The position numbers and the translations under genes were made by a program. Below are positions 7,764 through 14,844 of a stretch of DNA of 21,010 bases, one piece after another (the stretch's first letter is position 1; the number at the start of each line of letters is the position of its first letter). The notes under the pieces are model-generated. The model was not told the origin of the DNA, did not search any database, and worked only from the letters and a program-made list of their open reading frames with translations. Location of the stretch: the IMG/VR virus record IMGVR_UViG_3300043427_001054, positions 1-21,010 of that record, one strand, 5' to 3'. Source of the DNA: a virus.

Positions 7764-9658
7764 AATACAAAAATATCTTCTCCCTTCTTTATAGTATCAT
7801 CAATAACCATTAATTCTGATATAATTTTAGAATCTATCAAATCGGGATGAACCCACCAATCTTCATATGATCTATTATTGTCTGGTGAAATATTGTTAAA
7901 AATTCTTACATATCCAAAACTTTCCAAATATTTTTTTGACTTATTTTGATAAGATTTTGTTTCGTCACAATAATAATCATGCTCATAAGTAATTGTCGCA
8001 AACTTATATTTTTCAAATGGAATGGTTAAAAGAATTTGATATGTTACTGATGGTGGATCGCAATCCAATTGTAAATAATCAATTTCTTTTGGAAAATCTA
8101 ACGATGCCAATAAAGATTCATAATTTGTAGTTATTCCATCCTTTAAGAGACATGGGTTTTTTCTTTCTTTCGAATGTGAATTTACAAATGCCTCATCAAG
8201 ATCAAGTGCTACTCCCTTCCAATTAAAATCCCTCTCCAATAAAGCCGTATTACTTCCATAAAAAGGACTTCCTGCACCTAATTCTAAGTATGTTCCTTCC
8301 CTCTTTCCGTTTAGCATTGTCAAAACAAAAATATCTTGATATGCTTCCGAATAATTTTCTTTAATATTTTCAGATCCTTTAAATTTATATTTTAGTCTAT
8401 CGAATTTATTTTTATTATATTTACTAAAAGGAGTCAGACTGATAGTAGTATCATACTCATAATTCATTAGTTTTAAACATTCTATAGCAGAATTTTTAAA
8501 TTGCTCATTCATATTGTAATTTTCCAGAAGATCTAAAAATGTACTCTTAGATTCTTCGCATAGACCACACCACCAAGAACTTAATGCTCTCTGAAAAATA
8601 AGAGCATATTCTCCTGGATATCCTAAATCTGTTTTTAGTGGTTCTGGATTTAATTCCGAAACTCCTAATCCTATTGATGCTATTGTATAGCAGTCATTCC
8701 AATGACCATCACCTTCAGATTTTTCATAATGACAACTCATTAGATAATATGCCTCTGGTCTTTTGGGACATATTGCTAGAGCATGTAAAAGTAAACTTTT
8801 CACGGTAAAATTTCTAGTACCTTGCTTATCAAAACAGATAGAAGCACGAATTAATGATTCATATTTACATAAAGCATTATCATATCTTTCCGCCGCTCTT
8901 AGATAATATGAGACTGCTGAAGCAGTCTGCCCAATTTTTTCATAGTAAACACCAAGATTGTAATTATTTTCAGGATCTTCTGGTGAAAAAATATAGGTCC
9001 TTAATAGATTATCAAAGTCATTAGAATTGGAAACTGTATATTGTATTTTTTCTACAAAATTTTCTTTAGAAATCAAATTCAACCATTCTTGACGATTTTT
9101 TTCCAAATTACCCCAGTTTAAATCTTCATTCCCCTCTAAACATTTTTGGGATCCTTTTTTTATTACTCCACATCCACAATCAGTATCAACCACATACATT
9201 TCCAAATCTTCTCGTTCCCTTCTTAGACGAACAAATGCCTTCCAACAATCTCCAGTCCAGAGAGTGTGAATTTGTGGATTGTATGGAATTATTTGGATAT
9301 CTTCCTGCCAAGGATTCATATCATGGCAAACGATATATCCACCATCATTTAATACATCTAAAGAATTCAATATGTCTTTATAAACTTGGTCATAATGATG
9401 TAATCCATCTATAAACACGATATCAAAAGTTTCTTCATTTTTATAAAAAAAATCGTCAGAAGTTAAATGAACATTTGCTGGACTATTAAGATCGGGGTCT
9501 ACTCCAATTTTATACTCACAATCTATTTGTGATAAATTAATTCCATTTGAAACGCCAATCTCCAAATATTTCTTAGCACCAATCTTTTTAATCAAAATGT
9601 TTATGATGTCAGTTCTTAACATAGCTTTAGATTTCCATTTAATAATAAATTCACTCAT
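7760..9658 (-). CDS. Class I methyltransferase - TPR - FkbM-like methyltransferase fusion
   Basis: About 632 aa with two SAM-methyltransferase domains joined by a TPR-like linker (residues counted from the ATG at 9658). The N-terminal domain (about 25-170) has the loop YLEIGVSNG (31-39), FDIVFIDGLHHYD (78-90) and GGYIVCHDMNPW (106-117), as in Methyltransf_24 enzymes. A helical TPR-like stretch runs about 221-335 (NYNLGVYYEKIGQ and following). The C-terminal domain has YLELGAGSPFYGSN (457-470) and DYLQLDCDPPS (527-537), FkbM-like. An earlier in-frame TTG at 9691 would add 11 residues, but I prefer the ATG because the TTG would place the strong Shine-Dalgarno inside the coding region. The stop overlaps the next ATG by ATGA. 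Probable roles are methylating a glycan and docking on a partner through the TPR. Confidence 0.78.
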   Translation of the reverse strand: MSEFIIKWKSKAMLRTDIINILIKKIGAKKYLEIGVSNGINLSQIDCEYKIGVDPDLNSPANVHLTSDDFFYKNEETFDIVFIDGLHHYDQVYKDILNSLDVLNDGGYIVCHDMNPWQEDIQIIPYNPQIHTLWTGDCWKAFVRLRREREDLEMYVVDTDCGCGVIKKGSQKCLEGNEDLNWGNLEKNRQEWLNLISKENFVEKIQYTVSNSNDFDNLLRTYIFSPEDPENNYNLGVYYEKIGQTASAVSYYLRAAERYDNALCKYESLIRASICFDKQGTRNFTVKSLLLHALAICPKRPEAYYLMSCHYEKSEGDGHWNDCYTIASIGLGVSELNPEPLKTDLGYPGEYALIFQRALSSWWCGLCEESKSTFLDLLENYNMNEQFKNSAIECLKLMNYEYDTTISLTPFSKYNKNKFDRLKYKFKGSENIKENYSEAYQDIFVLTMLNGKREGTYLELGAGSPFYGSNTALLERDFNWKGVALDLDEAFVNSHSKERKNPCLLKDGITTNYESLLASLDFPKEIDYLQLDCDPPSVTYQILLTIPFEKYKFATITYEHDYYCDETKSYQNKSKKYLESFGYVRIFNNISPDNNRSYEDWWVHPDLIDSKIISELMVIDDTIKKGEDIFVL

Positions 9659-9688
9659 TATTGAGTATGATTTTGTAATCACCTCTAA
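9659..9688 (-). promoter_or_regulatory. Ribosome binding site with a hairpin between Shine-Dalgarno and ATG
   Basis: On the minus strand the leader reads TTAGAGG-TGATT-ACAA-AATCA-TACTCAATA-ATG. The Shine-Dalgarno AGAGG(TGA) is about 20 bases from the ATG at 9658, too far in linear form. The TGATT/AATCA pair (9681-9677 with 9672-9668) can form a 5-bp hairpin with an ACAA loop, which brings AGAGG to 9 bases from the ATG. Similar intervening hairpins are known in T4 mRNAs (gene 38). The pairing is read directly from the sequence; its use is inferred. Confidence 0.4.
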
Positions 9689-9737
9689 CAAATTGTCTTT
9701 GTTTAATTATGATTACTTTGGTAATAAACTATCTTAT

Positions 9738-11888
9738 TTAGACTGTAGTATTAGGTCCATATTTTTCAATATCATTGTGTGTAAAAATCCCCTTACCCCA
9801 AGCAATTTTAAAATCTTGCCTTCCCCACCAATGACTAACATTCAACTCCAAACCATCATAAAGAGAACCTTTCTTCTCAAAGGGGCGTATACTGCTTATA
9901 TAAAAATCTTTTTTGTATAAACAAGGATTGTTTGTAAAATTGCTCCATCTACTTGTTGTTGTAAAGTAATTATTTTCCTTTTTAATTTTATCTGGAAAAA
10001 CCTCATCTACATTTTGTATCCAATGTCGACATTCAAATAAATGGGGAGATATTAAATCTATTGAAGGATCGTAATGATTCAATTCATTTCCCTCATAGAC
10101 ATTTTGAGAGTAAAGTGGATGACCAGGATTCTCAACACTTCTAAGTCTAATACAATTATAATCTTTATCTAATAATTCTACACCTTGCTTTAATTGTAAA
10201 AATGTTGTTTTGATATCTTCAGTTAGTTCCCAATCATGCTCCAATAATAGTATATTTTCTTCTTTTAAAACCTCTGCAAGTTTTATAAAAGCGCCTCCTA
10301 TTCCAATATTTTCTTCCGTTGAAATATATGGAAGATTGTATTCTTTGGCAAGAATTCTATCTTCTTCGGAAATTTCTTGAAAAAATAATACAACATTATC
10401 GACAATATCAAATAATCCATTCCTTTGATAAGAGTTTAGAGTATTTCTTAGAGTTTGATTTGATTTCCAAGAAAGAATTCCTATCGAAATTGGAAGTTTA
10501 TTTACATTGATTATTGGTTTAAATAAAATATCTTCAGTATGATTTGAAAAATCTACTTTTTCATACCCTAGCGAGAATAACTTTTCGTAAGTGTTCTTGT
10601 TAAGTTCCCAATCTGGATGATTTGTACCCCAAGAAACTTCTATTAAAATATAAGGTTTAAATTTTTTAATTATGTCCCAAGAACCTTCCAAAACATTTCT
10701 TTCATAACCTTCAACATCTATTTTTATAAAACCAACATCTTCTATATCTTTGTAATAATCATCAAGTTTGACAACATTTATTTCCTCAGAAACCATTTTT
10801 TTATAAAATGTCTCACTCTGCATTGGGTCTTTAGTGTAGATGGTATTCCACCCGATATTTTTATTGTCTTTAAAAAGAGTTAGTTTTTTATTACATAAAT
10901 CAAGACCACAATTATTATATGTAATATTGGAAAAACTCTTTAATATTTCCTTACTTTTATTAAAATATTCTATCGATGGTTCAAATAAGTAAATGTGTTC
11001 ATAATCAACATTTTCTGCTATTGCTTTAGAAAAAAGACCAATATTACTTCCAACATCAATAATAACCTTTTTTTCCAGAATAGATTTAATTTGATTAACC
11101 TGCTTCACGCATGTTTGATAATGGGATTCAATAAAGTCATTGAATCTATCTTCAACTATTATTTTTTTCCACCACTCTATACCTTTTTGTCTATCTTCCC
11201 AATGATGATGAATATAATCTGAAGAATATTTAATATTTCCAAATCTTCCATAAGCATCATGACAGACAATACTTAAAGCAATTTGCTCATCCAATTTATT
11301 TCCACACCTTTCAGATGGATCAAAATTATAATTCATATAATCAACAAGTTTTAATGCCTTTTCACAAAGTTCCTTTCTAAATTTCTTTGGAATGTATATT
11401 ACTCCAGTATTATACATCATAAAAGAACTGTCAAAATTAACATCAAAATCTTTCCAAGGAATCTGTGGAAGAACTTTATCCAAGTTCCTCCACTGCATTA
11501 TCGGATACTCGACAGTGTCAAAAACAATATAGTTGGAATTAAAAAAATCTTTAGGAATTGTTTTTTGTGAAGATGTATCAATATCCATTAAAACAATATC
11601 TTGATTTTCATCAAAATTCATGAGTTGAATTATTTTTTCCACAAGAATATTGATTGGGTTTATATTATTTGAACCTCCATAATTTCTTGATATGTTAAAA
11701 TGATTGTGAACTATTTTTTCCACCCCAAAATATTCAACATTTTTTCCATCAAATTCATTGTTAAAAATTTGAATGGTATTATAAATTTGATTTTTCTTTA
11801 ATGTGGATATAGATGCTCTCAATTCATCTAAACCATTTTTGTAAGAATGTCCATTTAAGTTATCGACAAAAATATAAGCATAGTTCAT
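9738..11888 (-). CDS. Three-domain glycosyltransferase - FkbM methyltransferase - glycosyltransferase
   Basis: A 716-aa fusion. Residues 1 to about 255 resemble a GT-A-type transferase with a DxD-type metal site in IVLMDIDTSS (98-107) and MMYNTGVIYIP (157-167), as in GT8-like enzymes. Residues about 265-455 are an FkbM methyltransferase with VIIDVGSNIGLFSKA (275-289), LFEPS (301-305) and FIKIDVEGYERNVLEG (387-402). Residues about 465-716 look like a second GT2-like domain: ISIGILSWKSNQTLRNTL (467-484), ENIGIGGAF (526-534) and the acidic motif LLLEHDWEL (547-555). The ATG overlaps the upstream stop by four bases (ATGA), with an AGAGG ribosome site inside the upstream gene, so translation is probably coupled. 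It probably builds part of an O-methylated glycan. Family numbers for the two transferase parts are tentative. Confidence 0.8.
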   Translation of the reverse strand: MNYAYIFVDNLNGHSYKNGLDELRASISTLKKNQIYNTIQIFNNEFDGKNVEYFGVEKIVHNHFNISRNYGGSNNINPINILVEKIIQLMNFDENQDIVLMDIDTSSQKTIPKDFFNSNYIVFDTVEYPIMQWRNLDKVLPQIPWKDFDVNFDSSFMMYNTGVIYIPKKFRKELCEKALKLVDYMNYNFDPSERCGNKLDEQIALSIVCHDAYGRFGNIKYSSDYIHHHWEDRQKGIEWWKKIIVEDRFNDFIESHYQTCVKQVNQIKSILEKKVIIDVGSNIGLFSKAIAENVDYEHIYLFEPSIEYFNKSKEILKSFSNITYNNCGLDLCNKKLTLFKDNKNIGWNTIYTKDPMQSETFYKKMVSEEINVVKLDDYYKDIEDVGFIKIDVEGYERNVLEGSWDIIKKFKPYILIEVSWGTNHPDWELNKNTYEKLFSLGYEKVDFSNHTEDILFKPIINVNKLPISIGILSWKSNQTLRNTLNSYQRNGLFDIVDNVVLFFQEISEEDRILAKEYNLPYISTEENIGIGGAFIKLAEVLKEENILLLEHDWELTEDIKTTFLQLKQGVELLDKDYNCIRLRSVENPGHPLYSQNVYEGNELNHYDPSIDLISPHLFECRHWIQNVDEVFPDKIKKENNYFTTTSRWSNFTNNPCLYKKDFYISSIRPFEKKGSLYDGLELNVSHWWGRQDFKIAWGKGIFTHNDIEKYGPNTTV

Positions 11889-12856
11889 TCTATAAAAACC
11901 TCTTCAAATTTTTTAATTACAGATTGTGGAGAAAATTCTTCATTTAAATATGTAGTATCAAATGGATTATTCCTACTAATATTTAAAAGAATATATTTAA
12001 GACTACTTTTATCATAGTACTTATAGCAATTATCTCTTAAAAATAAAAAATGATTTCTTCCGCCCAAAGGGTGATTATTTTGAAACTCTTCATTATCATA
12101 AGAAATTATTTGCTTATTTTTAGAAGCAAACTCTAAAATAGAAAGACCAAAAGTTTCTCCATAATCTCTTGCGTGTAAAAAAGAATCGCATGTATTGATA
12201 AATTCGACCTTACTATGTAAATCTATTATGGAATCAAAATATAAACATCTTTCATGGTTTATTTTATTTTCAGTATTTAAAAATAAAAACCAAATGTCAC
12301 TTCTTTCATATAAAATATCCAGAATACATTCTGAGACAAAATCAATATTAAATGTCTCTTTTCCACCATACCTTCCAATTACCACATCATCTTTGGGAAT
12401 GTTAAGTTTTCTTCTCCAATCACCTTCATTGGATGGAAGATTTATCATATGTGGTACAAACGGTATTTGATAGTTACATCTTTTAGTCATCCACTCTGAA
12501 ATTGTGGCATATCTATCACCGTGAATTTGAGATGTGTCAGAACAAAAAACAGAATGAATTAAATTCTTAGAGTTTTCTACTAAAATTCCATCTGTTGTTC
12601 CATATTTAATTGCATAAAAATAATCAATATTTTTTTTGTCTATAAAACTTTGAACATTGATAAATGAGTTATAACCAATGGTTTCGAATTGTTTTTTAAA
12701 ATTAAAAACAGAATCCTCATTATTTTCATAATTTAAATCATACATAATGAATGGATTTAAGTTCAAATATTTTCTACAATAAAAAGCATAATCAAAAACA
12801 GAAACTGATGTTCCCCTCTCATTCAAAGAGTTGCAATGAAACACTATATTTTTCAT
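11885..12856 (-). CDS. GT-B-fold glycosyltransferase (GT4/GT1-like)
   Basis: A 323-aa, probably cytoplasmic sugar transferase using a nucleotide-sugar donor. The C-terminal half carries the recognisable GT-B signature: IGRYGGKETFN (160-170) at the start of the donor domain, then LHARDYGETFGLSILEFA (227-244) followed by a stretch positioned like the usual donor-binding E-x7-E motif region, and IISYDNEEFQN (250-260). The N-terminal half begins IVFHCNSLNERGTS (4-17), as in proteins with a Gly-rich acceptor-side loop. The length is short for GT4 (usually 350-400), but both domains seem present. No signal peptide or membrane segment is evident. It lies in the middle of the cassette, 12 bases after the GT17-like gene and overlapping the next gene. 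Confidence 0.75.
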   Translation of the reverse strand: MKNIVFHCNSLNERGTSVSVFDYAFYCRKYLNLNPFIMYDLNYENNEDSVFNFKKQFETIGYNSFINVQSFIDKKNIDYFYAIKYGTTDGILVENSKNLIHSVFCSDTSQIHGDRYATISEWMTKRCNYQIPFVPHMINLPSNEGDWRRKLNIPKDDVVIGRYGGKETFNIDFVSECILDILYERSDIWFLFLNTENKINHERCLYFDSIIDLHSKVEFINTCDSFLHARDYGETFGLSILEFASKNKQIISYDNEEFQNNHPLGGRNHFLFLRDNCYKYYDKSSLKYILLNISRNNPFDTTYLNEEFSPQSVIKKFEEVFIE

Positions 12857-12868
12857 TATTTAAAATCT

Positions 12869-13609
12869 TTAAATGACAGCAAGAAATTTTTTAACTCTAT
12901 CCAAGTCAAAAATCTTTTGGGGTAAAAGATTTAATGGGTATGGTTTTAATGTATGTTCTTCTACAACTTCATTTAAATTGTTTGAAATAAAAAATTTCCA
13001 TCCAGCATCTTCTACTACATTGTTTTCTGTTACAAAAATATTAGGAAATTGTATGTAATTTGATTGTTTAATATAAGACTCTCTAATATCAGAAAAGGTG
13101 TATTCATTCAAATGATTTTTCATGCATAAAAAAGCAGCATTCCAAGTAATGGGTTGATTATCATGCCCATAAACTCTAGAATTCGCTCCATCTTTTAAAA
13201 ATGCCATAGGAATCCTAAGAATATTATTCGGATTTTGTGTTACCACATTTGAATAATACTCAATAAAATCTGGATTGATAATTTCATCTAAATTACTAAT
13301 GATAAAAATATCACCATCCTCCATAAGAGATTCTGCTGCATTTCTTTGCATTCTTTCTCTCAACAAACTAGGAGAAGTCCAAGAATTTATATGATTATTT
13401 GGGAGATTTACTTCCAAAATTTGAATTTTTTCTTGAGGAAGTCCTAATGTATCAATAACATTTTTACATGTAAATGGTTTAGGTTTACCGTCATAACTTC
13501 TATCAGCATCGCAAATGATAAACTTGTCTACATGTTCATAAAGCAAGTTTATTCTAAGTTCTAACAATTCTTTTTCATCAAAGTATGGAAAACAATCAAT
13601 TATTCTCAT
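12869..13609 (-). CDS. GT17-like glycosyltransferase
   Basis: A 246-aa protein resembling family GT17, whose founding eukaryotic member adds beta-1,4-GlcNAc to N-glycan mannose; bacterial and viral relatives have mostly unknown acceptors. The family pattern is clear at the N-terminus: IIDCFPYFDEKELLELRINL (3-22), VDKFIICDADRSYDGKPKPF (27-46), RMQRNA (86-91) and DIFIISNLDEIINPDF (100-115). The last segment corresponds to the family's D-x-DEI-type metal site, here NLDEI with asparagine in the first place. The start is supported by GGAG 7 bases before the ATG. The gene overlaps the end of the upstream propeller gene by 14 bases, which suggests coupled translation. Confidence 0.78.
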   Translation of the reverse strand: MRIIDCFPYFDEKELLELRINLLYEHVDKFIICDADRSYDGKPKPFTCKNVIDTLGLPQEKIQILEVNLPNNHINSWTSPSLLRERMQRNAAESLMEDGDIFIISNLDEIINPDFIEYYSNVVTQNPNNILRIPMAFLKDGANSRVYGHDNQPITWNAAFLCMKNHLNEYTFSDIRESYIKQSNYIQFPNIFVTENNVVEDAGWKFFISNNLNEVVEEHTLKPYPLNLLPQKIFDLDRVKKFLAVI

Positions 13610-14588
13610 TGATAAACTCCAAAATTGTTTGTATCGAAACTTTTAAAATATAAGCAGCATTGTCTTGGAATCCAAAAGTCATTAATATATTTTCGTCTTT
13701 AATCGCCATACCAATACAGAATTCAACATCTCCATCCATAATGTTAAATTCTCTTGAGTAAGAGACAATTTTAAAAGATTTATCCCAGACAATAAATCTA
13801 TGATAGTAAACTGCGTCTTTTCTTCCAACTTCACTATCAAATAAAGATACTTCATGAGTACACGCAAGATAGTAATCTCCAATAGGAATTAATTGAGAAC
13901 CGCCACGAAGATCTCTTGGTAAATTAATTTGCTCTCCCAAATAAACTGTTTGTGAAGTTTTATTTTCTGGGTCAACCTTGACTACTTCCGTTGGATTTCC
14001 CCATTTTACATAGTGATATGGCAAATCGAGAATTGGCATCCAGTTCTTTTCACAATAAGAATTTGGATCTTTTGGAGGAGGAATTCTAAACCTAGATATT
14101 TCCTCTACTTTATCATCAGTAACTACAATCTCACATAGTTCCATTCTCCCAGTTCCAATAGTATCAAGATCTCTACGAACTCCAGATGTGTATAATTTTC
14201 CATTCCAACGAAAAATCCTGGCATCCTCTAGACCCACAAAATCCCACAATTCCTTTTCTGGAAACTTTGAAGTGTCAATTTTATTGTATCTCACAATATT
14301 AAAATCATTATCCAGTTCCAGATAATAATTTATTGTCCTTAAATGCATATCGTTCTCAGGATGAACGTATGTTAATGGACCCCAAACGTGTTGAAATAGT
14401 TTCTTTTCCGAGTGGTAAAAAGTGTAATTTACTGATCTTAGAATTATTTTTATTTTACCATCTTCAACTAAAACAGAAGGATTCATTAATCCTAATCCGT
14501 TTGTTAAATTTGATGGAATAATTAGAGGGTGAATAGATCCACCGTTCTCCAAGGCAAGTTTTGCAAAGTTTCTCATACACAAAAGCAT
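13596..14588 (-). CDS. GH130-like five-bladed beta-propeller carbohydrate protein
   Basis: A 330-aa protein with the spaced, aromatic-rich strand pattern of a five-bladed propeller. Segments like those of GH130-type glycoside phosphorylases and related proteins are MNPSVLVEDGKIKIILR (35-51), FVGLEDARIFRWNGKLY (117-133), CEKNWMPILD (179-188), LRGGSQLIPIGDYYLACTHE (227-246) and VEFCIGMA (288-295). The acidic pair in GLEDAR sits where the GH130 catalytic or binding region usually lies. It may cleave, phosphorolyse or only bind a glycan; the activity is inferred. It is the first gene of the sugar cassette. A second ATG at 14576 is a possible start (326 aa); I kept the first. A late-promoter-like box lies upstream at 14605-14612. 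Confidence 0.62.
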   Translation of the reverse strand: MLLCMRNFAKLALENGGSIHPLIIPSNLTNGLGLMNPSVLVEDGKIKIILRSVNYTFYHSEKKLFQHVWGPLTYVHPENDMHLRTINYYLELDNDFNIVRYNKIDTSKFPEKELWDFVGLEDARIFRWNGKLYTSGVRRDLDTIGTGRMELCEIVVTDDKVEEISRFRIPPPKDPNSYCEKNWMPILDLPYHYVKWGNPTEVVKVDPENKTSQTVYLGEQINLPRDLRGGSQLIPIGDYYLACTHEVSLFDSEVGRKDAVYYHRFIVWDKSFKIVSYSREFNIMDGDVEFCIGMAIKDENILMTFGFQDNAAYILKVSIQTILEFINENN

Positions 14589-14604
14589 AGTGTAAATATA
14601 TGCC

Positions 14605-14612
14605 TATTTATT
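14605..14612 (-). promoter_or_regulatory. Late-promoter-like box (AATAAATA) before the sugar cassette
   Basis: The minus strand reads AATAAATA, one mismatch from the T4 late consensus TATAAATA. It lies 17 bases upstream of the ATG at 14588, exactly the distance seen between the perfect box at 5723 and its gene. It would allow the glycan cassette to be transcribed late, together with virion proteins. The surrounding DNA is AT-rich, so this is only moderately supported. Confidence 0.4.
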
Positions 14613-14618
14613 ATAGGT

Positions 14619-14819
14619 TTAAGTGGTCCCAATTCCGACTGGCAGTATTGGGTTTATAAACAAACCAGTTTCTTCATCATAAGTCCACCCAATATCAACA
14701 AATTGTTCTTCTTGTATTTGTATTAAACTCAATCCTGGTCCTGGTGACCATTCGGAAACTCCATCCCATAAAACAATATTTACAACATAGTTGTTAGAAT
14801 CTATGACTGCGTATCTCAT
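14619..14819 (-). CDS. Small fibre-associated-type phage protein (66 aa)
   Basis: A 66-residue acidic protein beginning MRYAVIDSNNYVVNIVLWDG and containing GWTYDEETGLFINP. I recall short proteins with the same opening (YAVID..N.VVNIIVWDG) and the same GWTYD ending next to fibre genes in many marine phages and prophages; the resemblance is to a pattern, not to a named family. It starts 25 bases after the stop of the LamG/Gly-rich fibre gene, which suggests a fibre-assembly or accessory role (inference). It is probably co-transcribed with the fibre genes. Confidence 0.7.
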   Translation of the reverse strand: MRYAVIDSNNYVVNIVLWDGVSEWSPGPGLSLIQIQEEQFVDIGWTYDEETGLFINPILPVGIGTT

Positions 14820-14844
14820 ACAAAAATAGAAACTCTAAATTAAT

